A stretch of 6,937 nt of DNA from Draconibacterium orientale (GTDB lineage: Bacteria > Bacteroidota > Bacteroidia > Bacteroidales > JAADGE01). The notes below the pieces were generated by a model. It was not told where the DNA came from and did not search any database. It saw nothing but the letters and a program-made list of their open reading frames with translations. Location: contig DYSM01000041.1 of assembly GCA_020718265.1 (NCBI GenBank), forward strand, positions 7,353-14,289. The letters are read 5' to 3'. A program made the translations under genes and the position numbers. The number at the start of each line of letters is the position of its first letter. The stretch's first letter is position 1. This document shows, in pieces, positions 6,675 to 6,937 of this stretch.

Positions 6675-6708
6675 GTTAGATTTTAGAATTTAGATGTTAG
6701 ATTTTAGA
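6675..6708. repeat. Direct repeat of GTTAGATTTTAGA, period 21
   Basis: Two identical 13-base copies, at 6675-6687 and 6696-6708, are joined by ATTTAGAT, itself a partial echo of the unit. TTAG-rich filler of this kind is familiar to me from intergenic DNA of Bacteroidota and relatives. It is probably slippage-derived low-complexity sequence rather than a gene control element. Confidence 0.6.
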
Positions 6709-6747
6709 CTCAAATCGCTTAATACCAATTAGTTACAATCAATCTTC

Positions 6748-6776
6748 TAATTTGAGATATTTTATTATCTAAATTA
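6748..6776. repeat. Hairpin-forming inverted repeat with one bulged G
   Basis: The left arm TAATTTGAGATA (6748-6759) pairs with TATCTAAATTA (6766-6776) to give 11 base pairs with G6754 bulged and a 6-base loop. Ten of the pairs are A:T, so it is weak as RNA. Neither strand has a following T-run, so it is not a rho-independent terminator. It could be a protein-binding dyad or chance. Confidence 0.35.
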
Positions 6777-6906
6777 CAATAAATCAATATCTTACATAAA
6801 ATATTAACGGGCTATTGGTTGTAAAATATGCGTGACATAATACCAAATAGAGATTAAATTTCTTAAAAACGTAAATTTGTATTATTGAGTTCAGTATAAA
6901 AAGTCA

Positions 6907-6932
6907 TAAAGTTAAAAGTTTGTAAAGTTAAA
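6907..6932. repeat. Direct repeat of TAAAGTTAAA, period 16
   Basis: Two identical 10-base copies lie at 6907-6916 and 6923-6932, next to the right edge. They could be paired regulator sites for a gene beyond the window or low-complexity DNA. Whether more copies follow cannot be seen. Confidence 0.35.
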
Positions 6933-6937
6933 TTACT

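Larger units (their letters stand above)
6574..6937. other. AT-rich intergenic region upstream of the symporter gene
   Basis: These 364 bases hold no convincing gene in either direction. They are visibly richer in A and T than the coding DNA and contain the repeats and dyads listed separately. The symporter promoter should lie here, but no TAnnTTTG box is found on the minus strand. On the plus strand TAAATTTG at 6872-6879 fits a -7 box for a divergent gene beyond the right edge, though without a matching TTG at -33. No tRNA, terminator or CRISPR unit was seen. Confidence 0.7.

Noticed and set aside
1..6937. CRISPR array, tRNA/rRNA genes, transposase or insertion-sequence ends, toxin-antitoxin or phage-defence genes
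   Set aside because: I looked on both strands and saw no regularly spaced repeats of CRISPR size, no tRNA-like clover pattern, no terminal inverted repeats and no defence-type domain.

Overview
All five genes in this window lie on the minus strand. They fall into two blocks that look functionally unrelated. In transcription order the window holds: an AT-rich intergenic stretch (about 6574-6937); a sodium:solute symporter (4777-6573); a 161-bp gap that probably carries a promoter; and a compact four-gene chemosensory cluster. The cluster runs from a large soluble coiled-coil protein (2849-4615) through a small STAS-domain protein (2520-2828) and a CheY-type response regulator (2118-2486) to the histidine kinase CheA (2-2053), whose stop codon sits at the left edge. 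Gaps inside the cluster are 20, 33 and 64 bases, so one operon is likely, and it may continue beyond the window.

The organism looks like a member of the Bacteroidota/Chlorobiota side of the FCB group, but this is tentative. Supporting signs are that none of the five starts has a recognisable Shine-Dalgarno sequence, that the non-coding DNA is much more AT-rich than the genes, that one intergenic region carries a TTAG-rich direct repeat, and that the symporter is a long (598 aa) SSS-family type I associate with those phyla. No rRNA or other marker gene is present.

How the genes may work together: CheA carries its own phosphorylatable His (H44), dimerisation, ATPase and CheW-like domains. CheY (D54) is the obvious phosphoryl acceptor. 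The STAS protein has Ala where phosphorylated anti-anti-sigma factors have Ser, so it is better read as a constitutive binding partner. From memory of the family, its position directly before cheY-cheA resembles CheS in alphaproteobacterial che operons. The 588-aa protein is the most interesting item. It sits where such operons often carry a chemoreceptor, but has no membrane segment and no recognisable MCP signalling hairpin. It has a D-x-x-x-Q helix (D247/Q251) like the catalytic helix of the CheY-P phosphatase CheZ, and an acidic C-terminal tail ending in aromatic residues. My working hypothesis is that it is a CheZ-like phosphatase or scaffold for the CheY encoded two genes downstream. No CheW, MCP, CheR, CheB, CheD or flagellar gene is in the window.

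The intergenic regions contain several AT-rich dyads and direct repeats. They are described below as candidate sites only, because some are expected by chance in DNA of this composition.
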